Assembly: GCA_019422485.1 (NCBI GenBank)
Contig: JAHZDG010000029.1
Span: 451-27,487 of the forward strand
DNA length: 27,037 bases
Direction: 5' to 3'
Source: Alistipes sp.
GTDB lineage: Bacteria; Bacteroidota; Bacteroidia; Bacteroidales; Rikenellaceae
Below are positions 1 through 7,827 of this stretch, piece by piece. The notes under the pieces are model-generated. The model was given only the letters and a program-made list of their open reading frames with translations, was not told the origin of the DNA and made no database searches. The translations under genes and the position numbers were made by a program. Numbering within the stretch: position 1 is the stretch's first letter; every line of letters starts with the position of its first letter.

Positions 1-555
1 GTCGTTCTGAAAATGCTCGGCGGCAACCAAACGCAGCGCTTTGGCCAGGTGGCGTTCCCGAATCGACCCCTGGGTGAGGGTCTGTTCGATCCATTGGATG
101 TCGAGTTCGAAACCGGCTTCATGAGAGCGGAGCAGATCGTTGAGCTTGTCGCACATCTGTCGCACCTGTTTGTCGGTCTCTTCCACAACGCCGGCCAGTT
201 GGCTGGCGTAAGGTTCGGGCAGGAACGGCGGACAAAAGAGCCCTTTCCCGCTCAGGTAGGTACGACCCGGGTTGTTGGGATCGTTGACGCGGATGCCGGC
301 GGCCTGGTCTTCCTTGTTGAGGCTGATGAATTCGATATTGAACAGCGGATAGAGTCTTCGGCGGCGGCATTCTTGATCCCATTGCTCGTAACCACGGGTG
401 GTATAGAAATCGTTGATCCCAACGACCTGAACGTTTTCCTTCAGGGCCATGTTCAGGGCATCGGTCAGCTTGTCGAACGAGCTGAACGAATAAGGCGTAT
501 GGAGGTGAGCATTGACGTTCACCTCCATAGCGCTATGGTTACAAAATTCGCACAT
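1..555 (-). CDS. PHP-domain metal-dependent hydrolase, N-terminal part (cut by window edge)
   Basis: The minus strand is open from the ATG at 555 to the window edge (185 codons, no stop), so only the N-terminus is visible. The protein begins MCEFCNHSAMEVNVNAHLHT. The HLHTPYSF segment carries the His-x-His pair that opens the PHP (polymerase and histidinol phosphatase) metal-binding domain, and VVGINDFYTT fits the second metal-binding strand. PHP proteins are metal-dependent phosphoesterases; the substrate here cannot be told. A second in-frame ATG at 528 would start directly before the domain's first beta strand and is an equally reasonable start. The gene lies downstream of the E1 gene on the same strand, behind a hairpin terminator at 599-625, so it probably has its own promoter or relies on read-through. 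Confidence 0.75.
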   Translation of the reverse strand, partial: MCEFCNHSAMEVNVNAHLHTPYSFSSFDKLTDALNMALKENVQVVGINDFYTTRGYEQWDQECRRRRLYPLFNIEFISLNKEDQAAGIRVNDPNNPGRTYLSGKGLFCPPFLPEPYASQLAGVVEETDKQVRQMCDKLNDLLRSHEAGFELDIQWIEQTLTQGSIRERHLAKALRLVAAEHFQND

Positions 556-598
556 AAGTTCAGGTTTTAGGTTAGGTAGAGATAGGTCCTCTTTTCAA

Positions 599-625
599 AA
601 GTATGACCCGCGAGGGGTCATACTT
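599..625 (-). terminator. hairpin terminator after the E1 gene
   Basis: A perfect 11-bp stem (AAGTATGACCC at 599-609 with GGGTCATACTT at 615-625) closes a 5-base loop. It lies 18 bases past the E1 stop codon. Flanking CTTTTC and GAAAAG (591-596 and 627-632) can lengthen the stem. On the minus strand the stem ends in a run of four T, giving a modest U-tract. Confidence 0.7.
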
Positions 626-643
626 CGAAAAGGGGGTAGGCTA

Positions 644-3118
644 TTAAACGCCTTCTTTGGCGCGGCGGATCTGTTCGGCATCGGTGAAGTTGGTGGTCGG
701 AACGTGACCCTGAAGCGGAACGATCTTTTCGTGGATGATGTCGATGAAATCCGACGGCTGCGGGAAGAAGGCATATTCGAGTTCGTAAGCCGGCGTGATC
801 CAGTTACGCGAACCCAATACGGCGGGAGGTGCATCCAGTTCGTCGAAGGCCAGTTCGGTGATGTTGCGGGCCAGGTCGTTGAGGAACGAACCACGGCTGC
901 TGGCGTCGCTGGCGATGACGATGCGGCCGGTCTTTTTTATCGAGGCCAGTACCTTTTCGTAGTTGAACGGAACCAGCGAACGGGCGTCGATCACTTCGGC
1001 GCTCATGCCGTATTTTTCTTCCAGCGTCTTGGCGGCTTCCAGGGCGCGGTAGAGCGTAGCCCCGATGGTCAGGATCGTGATGTCCTTCCCTTCGCGTTTG
1101 ATGTCGGGTTCCCCGATCGGAATTTCGTAGTAACCTTCGGGAACGCCACCTTCGTGGAACTGTTCGCCGATTTCGTAGATGCGCTGGCTTTCGAAGAAGA
1201 TCACCGGGTCGGTGCCTTGCAGGGCGGCGTTCATCAACCCCTTGGCGTCATAAGGCGTAACGGGGAAGACCACTTTCAGCCCCGGGATGTGGGCGCACAG
1301 CGAGGTCCAGTCCTGCGAGTGTTGAGCTCCGTATTTCGAACCTACCGATACACGCACTACCACCGGCATCTTGAGAATGTTGCCGCTCATGGCCTGCCAT
1401 TTGGGCAGCTGGTTGAAGATTTCGTCGCCGCAACGACCCAGGAAGTCGCAGTACATGATTTCGGGGATAACCCGGCCGCCGCACATGGCGTACCCGATGG
1501 CCGTCCCGATGATGGAGGCTTCCGAAATGGGCGAGTTGAACAGGCGGTGGTAAGGCAGGGCTTCGGTCAGACCGCGGTATACGGCGAATGCACCGCCCCA
1601 GTCGCGGTTTTCTTCCCCGTAGGCTACCAGCGAAGCGTCTTTGTAGAAGCGGTCGATGATCGCTTCGAAGATCCCGTCACGCAGCTGGAACTGTTTCATT
1701 TTCGAAACGGGTTTGCCGTCTTTGTCGGTCACGAAACGTTCTTTCTTGGCAATCTGCTGTACCCGGGGATTTTCGGCCATCGGATGGTTGACTTCGGGCG
1801 TGGCGTCGGACATCGAGTCGATCGAACCGTTCGAGAAGGTCATGCCGCCCAACAGTTCGGGTTCTTTGTGCAGGTCCATGCGCGGAGAGAGCTCTTCGTC
1901 GATGGCCAGCTTGAAGATGTCGGTCATCACTTCCTTGACGTCTGCCCATACGGCATCCAGATCGGCTTGGGTAGACAGACCGGCTTCGATGAGCTGTTTA
2001 CCGTAGGCTTCGATGCAGTCTTCGGCCATCCAGGCTTCCACTTCCTCCTTGGTACGGTAAGACGAAGCGTCGGAGGGCGAGTGACCGCTGTAACGATAGG
2101 TGACAACATCCAACAGAACGGGACCGTCTTTCTTTTCGATGATGGCGCGTTTGCGACGGTAGGCGTCGATCACGGCCAGCGGGTTGTAACCGTCGACCCG
2201 TTCGGCGTGCATCTGTTCGGGATTCACCCCGGCCCCGATGCGGGCGGCAAAGTCATAACCCATGGTTTCACCGCGGGTCTGGCCCCCCATCCCGTACTGG
2301 TTGTCCATGATGTTGATGATTACCGGCAGACCGCCTTTCATGTCGCCTTCCCAGAGCTGTTTGAACTGGTCCATGGCGGCGAATACCAACCCTTCCCATA
2401 CCGGACCGCAGGCCATGGAGGCGTCGCCGATGTTGGCTACGACCAGACCCGGTTTGCGGTTGATCTTCTTGTAGAGGGCTGCACCGACGGCAATGTCCCC
2501 GCTACCCCCCACGATGGCGTTGTTGGGGAAGATCCCGAACGGAATGAAGAAGGTGTGCATACTGCCGCCCAACCCTTTGTTGAAACCGGTTACACGGGCA
2601 AAGATTTCGGCCATGGCTCCGTAGAGCAGGAAGCGGCGGGCAAGTTGTTTGGTCGTGCCCTGGAATCCCATCTTGGCTACTTTGACCGTGGCGCCGTCCC
2701 AGAATTCGTTCATGATCTTTTCCAGCTCGGCATCGCTGAGCAGAGCGATCGAACGGAGCCCTTTGGCCAGGATTTCACCGTGGCTGCGGTGAGAACCGAA
2801 GATAAAGTCGTCCGTGGTGAGCGTATAGGCCATCCCGACGGCTGCGGCTTCCTGGCCGGCCGACAGGTGGGCAGGACCCGGGTTGTTGTAGGGAATGCCG
2901 TTATAGGCGCCGGTGGTTTTCACCAGGTTGAGCATGGTTTCGAACTCGCGGATCACCACCATGTCGTGGTAGATGTTCTTCAACTCTTCTTCGGTGAAGT
3001 TTTTGGCTTTGAGTTCGTCTTTGATGCTTTTGTTGTATTGGTTCACCGGGATCGGCTGGAAGGTGATCTCTCCGGCTTTGCGGATCTCTTTGGGATCGAC
3101 GTATTGTGATTTAGGCAT
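644..3118 (-). CDS. 2-oxo acid dehydrogenase E1, fused alpha and beta subunits
   Basis: This 824-residue protein is the thiamine-diphosphate decarboxylase of a pyruvate- or branched-chain-type dehydrogenase complex. It joins the alpha and beta chains that are separate in many bacteria. The alpha part (about 40-420) has a ThDP/Mg motif GDAS...MDN at 231-273 and the loop YRYSGHSPSD at 341-350. The beta part (about 478-810) has GEENRDWGG near 501 and FNSPISEASI at 527-536 with the likely catalytic Glu533. Compared with compact E1 alpha chains, about 50 extra residues appear near 121-169, and about ten within the ThDP motif, where GDG is GDA. It is the last gene of the E2-E3-E1 operon, 52 bases after lpdA. 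Substrate (pyruvate, branched-chain 2-oxo acid or acetoin) cannot be settled from sequence alone. Confidence 0.9.
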   Translation of the reverse strand: MPKSQYVDPKEIRKAGEITFQPIPVNQYNKSIKDELKAKNFTEEELKNIYHDMVVIREFETMLNLVKTTGAYNGIPYNNPGPAHLSAGQEAAAVGMAYTLTTDDFIFGSHRSHGEILAKGLRSIALLSDAELEKIMNEFWDGATVKVAKMGFQGTTKQLARRFLLYGAMAEIFARVTGFNKGLGGSMHTFFIPFGIFPNNAIVGGSGDIAVGAALYKKINRKPGLVVANIGDASMACGPVWEGLVFAAMDQFKQLWEGDMKGGLPVIINIMDNQYGMGGQTRGETMGYDFAARIGAGVNPEQMHAERVDGYNPLAVIDAYRRKRAIIEKKDGPVLLDVVTYRYSGHSPSDASSYRTKEEVEAWMAEDCIEAYGKQLIEAGLSTQADLDAVWADVKEVMTDIFKLAIDEELSPRMDLHKEPELLGGMTFSNGSIDSMSDATPEVNHPMAENPRVQQIAKKERFVTDKDGKPVSKMKQFQLRDGIFEAIIDRFYKDASLVAYGEENRDWGGAFAVYRGLTEALPYHRLFNSPISEASIIGTAIGYAMCGGRVIPEIMYCDFLGRCGDEIFNQLPKWQAMSGNILKMPVVVRVSVGSKYGAQHSQDWTSLCAHIPGLKVVFPVTPYDAKGLMNAALQGTDPVIFFESQRIYEIGEQFHEGGVPEGYYEIPIGEPDIKREGKDITILTIGATLYRALEAAKTLEEKYGMSAEVIDARSLVPFNYEKVLASIKKTGRIVIASDASSRGSFLNDLARNITELAFDELDAPPAVLGSRNWITPAYELEYAFFPQPSDFIDIIHEKIVPLQGHVPTTNFTDAEQIRRAKEGV

Positions 3119-3170
3119 TTTGATTGAAATTTCGGTTATTAAATTAGGTTTTATGTCTTAAGCAGAAAGG

Positions 3171-4532
3171 TTATTCGAAGGCGAAAATCGTCTCTTTGAA
3201 GATTTCCGAAACGGTCGGGTGGGGGAATACCACCTCTTGCATGGCTTCGAGAGTCATCTCCTGTTCGATGGCCATGCATGCGCCGTAAATCATTTCGCTG
3301 CACGGGTTGCCCAGCATGTGTACGCCAAGTACTTCGCCGTACTGTTCGCCCACGAGGACTTTGCACAGCCCGGTGCCGCCTTCGTTTTCAGCGACGAAAC
3401 GTCCGGCATAAGCCATCGGAAGTTTGGCTACCCGGTAGGCAATGCCCTGTTTCTTGGCGGCTTCTTCGGTCAGACCGACGCCGGCTACTTCGGGGTTGGT
3501 GTATACGACGCCCGGAATGGCGTTGTAACGCATCTGGTCGGCCCGGCCGGTGAGGTTGTTGACTACGACTTCCCCTTCCCGGCTGGCGGTGTGGGCCAGC
3601 AGCGAGAAGCCCGTTACGTCCCCGGCGGCATAAACGCCCGGAACGTTGGTGCGCATCTTGTTGTCGACTTTGATGCCACCCCGGTTCAGTTCTACGCCTA
3701 GGGTTTCCAGCCCGAAGCCTTGGGTAACAGCCCGACGGCCGACGCTCACCAGAATCTTGTCGCCCGAAGCTGATTCGGTTTTGCCGTCAGGGGTGGTATA
3801 GATCACTTCGTTGCCCTTGATTTCGGTTACGCGGCAGGAGAGGTGGAACTGTACGCCTTTTTTCGCATAAATTTCCTGGAGCATGTGGCTGATTTCGCCA
3901 TCCAGACCGCCCAGAATTTCAGGCAGCATTTCGATGACGGTCACTTCGGTGCCCAGGCTGTTGAAGAAGCTGGCAAACTCCATCCCGATTACACCCCCGC
4001 CGATGATGACCAGCTTCTTGGGCTGTTCTTTCAGGGCGAGGATCTCGCGGTTGGTGAGAATGATGTCGCCGGCTTCCTTGAGGCCCGGAATAGGCGGAAC
4101 AAAGGCTTCCGATCCGGTGCAGATCAGCAGGTTGGCGGCTTTGTAGCTTTGGCCGTCGCATTGGATTTCGATCCCTTCGGCACTGCGGCCCATGATTTGT
4201 GCGGCCCCTTTGACCACGGTGACCTGATGGGCTTTCATTTTGGCTCCTACACCGCCGACCAGTTTGCGGATCACCTTGTTTTTGCGATCCATCATTTTTT
4301 TGAAGTCGAACGTGGCGCCTTGAACCGATACGCCATATTTGTCGCCGTGAACGGCCGTATCGTATACTTTGGCTCCGTAGAGCAGGGTCTTGGTGGGAAT
4401 GCACCCTTCGTTGAGGCAAACCCCTCCCAATTCTTTCTTTTCGAAAAGCACGACGCTGAGCCCTTTGGCTCCGGCGCGTTCGGCGGCTACGTAGCCGGCA
4501 GGCCCACCGCCGATAATCGCTAAATCAATCAT
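3171..4532 (-). CDS. lpdA: dihydrolipoyl dehydrogenase (E3)
   Basis: The 453-residue flavoprotein reoxidises the dihydrolipoyl group of E2 and passes electrons to NAD+. The FAD-binding GGGPAGYVAA lies at 8-17. The redox disulfide is in GGVCLNEGCIPTK (Cys39, Cys44). A second Rossmann motif GGGVIGMEFA, the FAD motif AAGDVTG, and the C-terminal HPTVSE with catalytic His438 and Glu443 are all present. Length is normal for the family. It sits between E2 (46 bases upstream) and E1 (52 bases downstream) on the same strand, so its likely partner is this complex, although one E3 often serves several complexes. Confidence 0.95.
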   Translation of the reverse strand: MIDLAIIGGGPAGYVAAERAGAKGLSVVLFEKKELGGVCLNEGCIPTKTLLYGAKVYDTAVHGDKYGVSVQGATFDFKKMMDRKNKVIRKLVGGVGAKMKAHQVTVVKGAAQIMGRSAEGIEIQCDGQSYKAANLLICTGSEAFVPPIPGLKEAGDIILTNREILALKEQPKKLVIIGGGVIGMEFASFFNSLGTEVTVIEMLPEILGGLDGEISHMLQEIYAKKGVQFHLSCRVTEIKGNEVIYTTPDGKTESASGDKILVSVGRRAVTQGFGLETLGVELNRGGIKVDNKMRTNVPGVYAAGDVTGFSLLAHTASREGEVVVNNLTGRADQMRYNAIPGVVYTNPEVAGVGLTEEAAKKQGIAYRVAKLPMAYAGRFVAENEGGTGLCKVLVGEQYGEVLGVHMLGNPCSEMIYGACMAIEQEMTLEAMQEVVFPHPTVSEIFKETIFAFE

Positions 4533-4578
4533 TTACTTATGGTTTGTGTTTATTTTATCGTTGTCCGTACTCGGAAAA

Positions 4579-5913
4579 TTAAATGTCGAAGTCGAGGTTT
4601 TCAATTTCGATGGCGATCTGTTTGAGGAAGCGGGTGGCTTCACCGCCATCCAGAGCCCGGTGATCGTAGGTGAGGCTCAGCCCGATGTGGGGAACGAACC
4701 CGTATACGCCGCCGCCCAAATCCTTAGGCCGCGGAACGATGGTGTTCACACCCAGAATGGCCGATTGGGGCAGGTTGATGACCGGTGTAAAGATCTCTAC
4801 CCCGTAGTTACCCAGGTTCGATACGGTGAACGAAGCGGCTTCGGGCGAGAGCAGGTCGGGGTCAATAGCACCCTTCTTGCAGGCGGCAGCCACTTCCTTG
4901 AGTTGGTTGGAGAGGCCCTGGATCGAAAGATCGTCGGCGTTCTTGACCGTGGGAACCATCAGCCCGCGTTCGGTGTCGACGGCCAGCCCCAGGTGTACTT
5001 TCGAGAAGAGGCGCATGCTGTCGCCCAGGAAGTGGGAGTTGACTTGCGGGAACTGTTTGAGGGCCTTGATGACGGCCAGGCAAACCATGTCGTTGAGGGT
5101 GATGTTGGTCGGATAACCGTTGGCCATGGCCTTTTTCACCTTTTCGCGCAGTTCGAGGATGCGGCGGGCATCGGCGCTGAGGTGGTGGGTCAGCTGGGCC
5201 GAGTTCTGCAGCGAAGCATGCATCGCTTTGGCGATCAGTTTGCGCATGTTGGTCAGCGGTTTGATTTCGCTGTCGCTGCTGTATACCGTGTTTTTCAGAG
5301 CGCCCAGATCGGACCCTTTGACCATGCCGGCCAGACCTGTACCGGTAGCGGGAACGGCTGCTCCGGTTTCTTTGGCGATCTCTTTGGCCAGAGGAGTAAG
5401 TTTAGGTGTGGCAGCCATGGCGGCGCGCACGTCGCGTTCGATGATGCGGCCTTTGGGACCGGTGCCGTTCAGGGTACTTACATTTACGGCTTCTTTTTCG
5501 GCCAGTACGCGGGCGCGGGGCGAAATACCCGAAGCGGGGGCAGCGGCCGGAGCCGAAGGAGCCGGTGCGGCCGGAGCGGCAGCCGCCGGAGCTGCACTGG
5601 CTGCGGGTTGTGCGGCGGGAGCTTCAGCTGCAGCGGGCGCTTCACCGCCCGGACGGAACTCTTCGGTGCTTTCGCCCGGGTTGCCGATGACCATGACATT
5701 GGTCAGGACGGGGATTTCATCTCCGTCATCGAAAAATATATCCAATACCGTACCGCTGACTTTGGCCTCTTCTTCGAATGAGGCTTTGTCGGTTTCGTAG
5801 GCGAACAGAATATCGCCCTCGGCGACGGTGTCTCCTTTTTTCTTTTTGAATTCGGTCAGGATGCAGCTTTCTACGGACTGACCCTGTTTAGGCATGATTA
5901 CTACGGTAGCCAT
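4579..5913 (-). CDS. 2-oxo acid dehydrogenase E2, dihydrolipoyl acyltransferase
   Basis: The 444-residue core subunit transfers the acyl group from lipoyl-lysine to CoA. Domains in order: one lipoyl domain (1-80) with the lipoylation motif ETDKA at Lys43; an Ala/Pro-rich flexible linker (90-128); a peripheral-subunit-binding domain at 130-164 (ISPRARVLAEKE to RDV); a second, weaker copy at 172-206 (LTPLAKEIAKETG to SDL); and the catalytic domain from about 217. The active-site motif DHRALDGG gives His418 and Asp422. It is the first gene of the operon, and a Bacteroidetes promoter lies upstream. Acetyl versus branched-chain acyl specificity is not decided by the sequence. Confidence 0.92.
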   Translation of the reverse strand: MATVVIMPKQGQSVESCILTEFKKKKGDTVAEGDILFAYETDKASFEEEAKVSGTVLDIFFDDGDEIPVLTNVMVIGNPGESTEEFRPGGEAPAAAEAPAAQPAASAAPAAAAPAAPAPSAPAAAPASGISPRARVLAEKEAVNVSTLNGTGPKGRIIERDVRAAMAATPKLTPLAKEIAKETGAAVPATGTGLAGMVKGSDLGALKNTVYSSDSEIKPLTNMRKLIAKAMHASLQNSAQLTHHLSADARRILELREKVKKAMANGYPTNITLNDMVCLAVIKALKQFPQVNSHFLGDSMRLFSKVHLGLAVDTERGLMVPTVKNADDLSIQGLSNQLKEVAAACKKGAIDPDLLSPEAASFTVSNLGNYGVEIFTPVINLPQSAILGVNTIVPRPKDLGGGVYGFVPHIGLSLTYDHRALDGGEATRFLKQIAIEIENLDFDI

Positions 5914-5964
5914 AAATTAGGTTTTATACTGTTTATAGGTTTAGTGTCTGAAAACGGAATATCA

Positions 5965-5995
5965 CAAAAATACATTTTTAACTTCAGATGAACAA
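5965..5995 (-). promoter_or_regulatory. predicted promoter of the E2-E3-E1 operon
   Basis: On the minus strand the -7 element TATTTTTG (5972 down to 5965) matches Bacteroidetes TAnnTTTG. TTG at 5995-5993 lies 20 bases upstream as a partial -33 element. The leader would be about 45 bases. Confidence 0.55.
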
Positions 5996-6071
5996 GTTTT
6001 TTGACAAAAAATTAATATTTACACATTATCAGTAAGATAGCTTTATAGGTATAGTTTACAAGTTGAAAACC

Positions 6072-6088
6072 TGTATATACAAATTTGT
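6072..6088. promoter_or_regulatory. candidate HutC-type GntR operator
   Basis: TGTATATACA (6072-6081) is a perfect palindrome whose core GTATATAC fits the HutC-subfamily operator form GT-N-TA-N-AC. It overlaps a second perfect palindrome, ACAAATTTGT (6079-6088). It lies upstream of a gene for a HutC-type regulator, so autoregulation is the simplest inference. Confidence 0.5.
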
Positions 6089-6098
6089 GCCTTGAAAA

Positions 6099-6130
6099 TT
6101 TGCAGGCACCGGAATCTTTCCTTATTTTTG
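6099..6130 (+). promoter_or_regulatory. predicted promoter of gntR
   Basis: TTTG (6099-6102), 20 bases, then TATTTTTG (6123-6130) matches the Bacteroidetes -33/-7 form. Transcription would begin near 6137, giving a leader of about 68 bases that includes the hairpin at 6143-6158. Confidence 0.6.
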
Positions 6131-6204
6131 GTCTGAGAGAGGCCGTCCGAACGGGCGGAAAAACCTCGCCATGTGGGGGTTGACCCCGAATTATGAAATA
6201 GGCT

Positions 6205-6912
6205 ATGGAGGAATTGCCCCGTTATAGACAAGTATACGAAACCCTCCGTCAGGCGATCTCTGACGGGAGGTATGCTCCAGGTGATTTGTTACCTTCGGAA
6301 CACGACCTGTGTGAAGAGTATTCGTTGGCGCGCCCAACGGTTCGCAAGGCGCTCGACCAGTTGGTAGCTGACGGCTATATTCAGACACCTCAGGGCCAGG
6401 GAAGTATTGTAAAAGGGGCTCCTCGCGGGATCGGCATCTTGTCGCTGAGCGGAACGACCTCGGCGGTGGGGCGTCCCGATTTTTTTACCCGGATCATTTT
6501 GAAACCCGAGTTGAGGCCCTGGACCGAGGCCTTTGGCTTTCCGATCAATGCGGCCGAACAGCAAGCCGGTTGTATCTATTTCGAACGGCTGCGGGTGTTG
6601 GATGACGCTCCGGTCTTTTTGGATATTACCATGCTGCCCAACATCGGCTTGCCGAACTTCACGGCCTACAACCTGGAGAATGCTTCGTTGTTCAATTTCT
6701 TGCGGACGCAGTATCAGATTGTGGTGACGGGCGGAATGCAGCAGTTGTTGGCCATCCGGGCCGACAAACGGCAACGCGAATACCTGCACGTGAAGTCAGG
6801 TTCTCCTATTTTGCAGCTCAATCGCAAAATTGAAACTTCCCGTCCCGGATTCCATATTTATAGTCAGGTGTTCTGTTCGACCCGGAAATATGGGCTTATC
6901 GGAACTTTTTAG
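6205..6912 (+). CDS. GntR family transcriptional regulator, HutC subfamily (UTRA domain)
   Basis: The 235-residue protein has an N-terminal winged helix-turn-helix (about 5-72) with the typical GntR run PGDLLPSEHDLCEEY and RPTVRKALDQLVADGYI. The remainder fits a UTRA effector domain, including IYFERLRVLDDAPVFLDITMLP and a terminal segment ending SQVFCSTRKYGLIGTF. HutC-type regulators usually sense a small metabolite such as a sugar phosphate or amino acid and repress nearby genes. The ligand here is unknown. It is divergent from the E2 operon and 34 bases ahead of the broken metallo-beta-lactamase gene, with which it is probably co-transcribed. A HutC-like palindrome lies upstream at 6072. 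Confidence 0.85.
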   Translation: MEELPRYRQVYETLRQAISDGRYAPGDLLPSEHDLCEEYSLARPTVRKALDQLVADGYIQTPQGQGSIVKGAPRGIGILSLSGTTSAVGRPDFFTRIILKPELRPWTEAFGFPINAAEQQAGCIYFERLRVLDDAPVFLDITMLPNIGLPNFTAYNLENASLFNFLRTQYQIVVTGGMQQLLAIRADKRQREYLHVKSGSPILQLNRKIETSRPGFHIYSQVFCSTRKYGLIGTF

Positions 6913-6946
6913 TAAATTTGGGTGCTGGAAATTTGTGAGTGTCCGT

Positions 6947-7762
6947 ATGGTAATCAATTGGAGAAAAATAGCGATTGGCTGTCTGTTGGCTTGGATGGCC
7001 ATGGGGTGTTCGGAAGACAGATTGCCCCAAGGAGTCACTGTCCGTATCGATGACGATTTGGAAGTGGGGCGTGTGACGGAACAGGGGTAGGGGTATACGG
7101 CCTGGTCTCCGATAGAGGGGTGGGGCCGAGTCGGTTCCAATGGCTTGATTGTGACCGATGGAGGGAAAGCGCTGATGGTCGATTCGCCCATGACGTCAGA
7201 GCAGACGGAATCTTTGGTGCGATGGATGGAGGAAAAGTTGAAGGTCCGTCTGGAGTCTTTTGTGCCGGGTCATTGGCACTCCGATTGTGTGGGTGGAATG
7301 GCCAGGTTAAACCAACAGGGGGTGCAGACCTATGCTTACGAGGAAACGAATCGGATTTTGCAGACCCAGGGCAAAGAACCTGCCCGGACGAGTTTTGCGG
7401 ATTCGTTGCATTTAACCGTGGGCGATCTGCCCGTGGGCTTCTATTTTTTGGGAGGCGGTCATGCGACAGATAATATAGTGGCTTGGTTTCCTTCGGATAA
7501 AGTGCTGTTCGGAGGATGTATGCTGAAAGATACGACGACGCAACAGATCGGGAATGTGTCCGATGCGGCCTCTGCTCAGGAGTGGATGCAGACGGTGGAG
7601 CGTCTGGAGTCCCGTTTTCCTATGGCGGAATGGGTGGTGCCGGGGCACGGACCGGTGGGGGGTGTCGAAATTTTCGGGCACACGAAAAAGGTGATACGGG
7701 AAGATTATGAACCCCGTGAAACCGAAGCCCTTTCGGATACCATCGCCCTAAGCGGGAAATAG
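6947..7762 (+). pseudogene. subclass B1 metallo-beta-lactamase, lipoprotein, interrupted by an amber codon
   Basis: From the ATG at 6947 the frame runs 47 codons to TAG at 7088-7090, then continues in the same frame to the stop at 7760-7762 (271 codons before that stop). The start encodes a lipoprotein signal (GCLLAWMAMGC, Cys21). After the TAG, GYTAWSPIEGWGRVGSNGLI matches B1 enzymes. All six B1 zinc ligands are kept: HWHSD (His109, His111, Asp113), GGGHATDN (His172), FGGCMLK (Cys191) and PGHGP (His234). The family hydrolyses beta-lactams, including carbapenems. The amber codon overlaps a tandem GGGGTA duplication (7084-7095); with one copy the frame would read EQGYTAWSP without a stop. A TTG at 7145 could start the C-terminal part but would lack the export signal. 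It may be a real inactivation, a reversible one, or an assembly error. Confidence 0.85.
7084..7095 (+). repeat. tandem duplication of GGGGTA creating the amber codon
   Basis: GGGGTA occurs twice in direct succession. In frame, the two copies read CAG GGG TAG GGG TAT. One copy would read CAG GGG TAT and leave the reading frame open. Confidence 0.9.
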
Positions 7763-7827
7763 ACAGGGAATGATTAAAATCTACTAAATACCGGTTCATG
7801 CCGGAATGAACAATAAATTCAAAACTT

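Larger units (their letters stand above)
5914..6204. other. AT-rich divergent intergenic region
   Basis: These 291 bases separate the E2 operon from the gntR gene and contain no convincing gene. They hold a promoter on each strand, two overlapping 10-bp palindromes (6072-6088), and a GC-rich hairpin in the gntR leader (CCGTCCG at 6143-6149 pairing with CGGGCGG at 6152-6158 through one wobble). Confidence 0.7.

Noticed and set aside
512..3109. An 865-codon open frame on the plus strand opposite the E1 gene
   Set aside because: It is antisense to a clearly recognisable E1 protein, and its translation shows no family motif. Long antisense frames are expected from the codon bias of this genome.
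4546..5781. A 411-codon plus-strand frame over the E2 gene
   Set aside because: Its Gly/Arg/Ser/Cys-rich stretch is simply the reverse reading of the E2 Ala/Pro linker.
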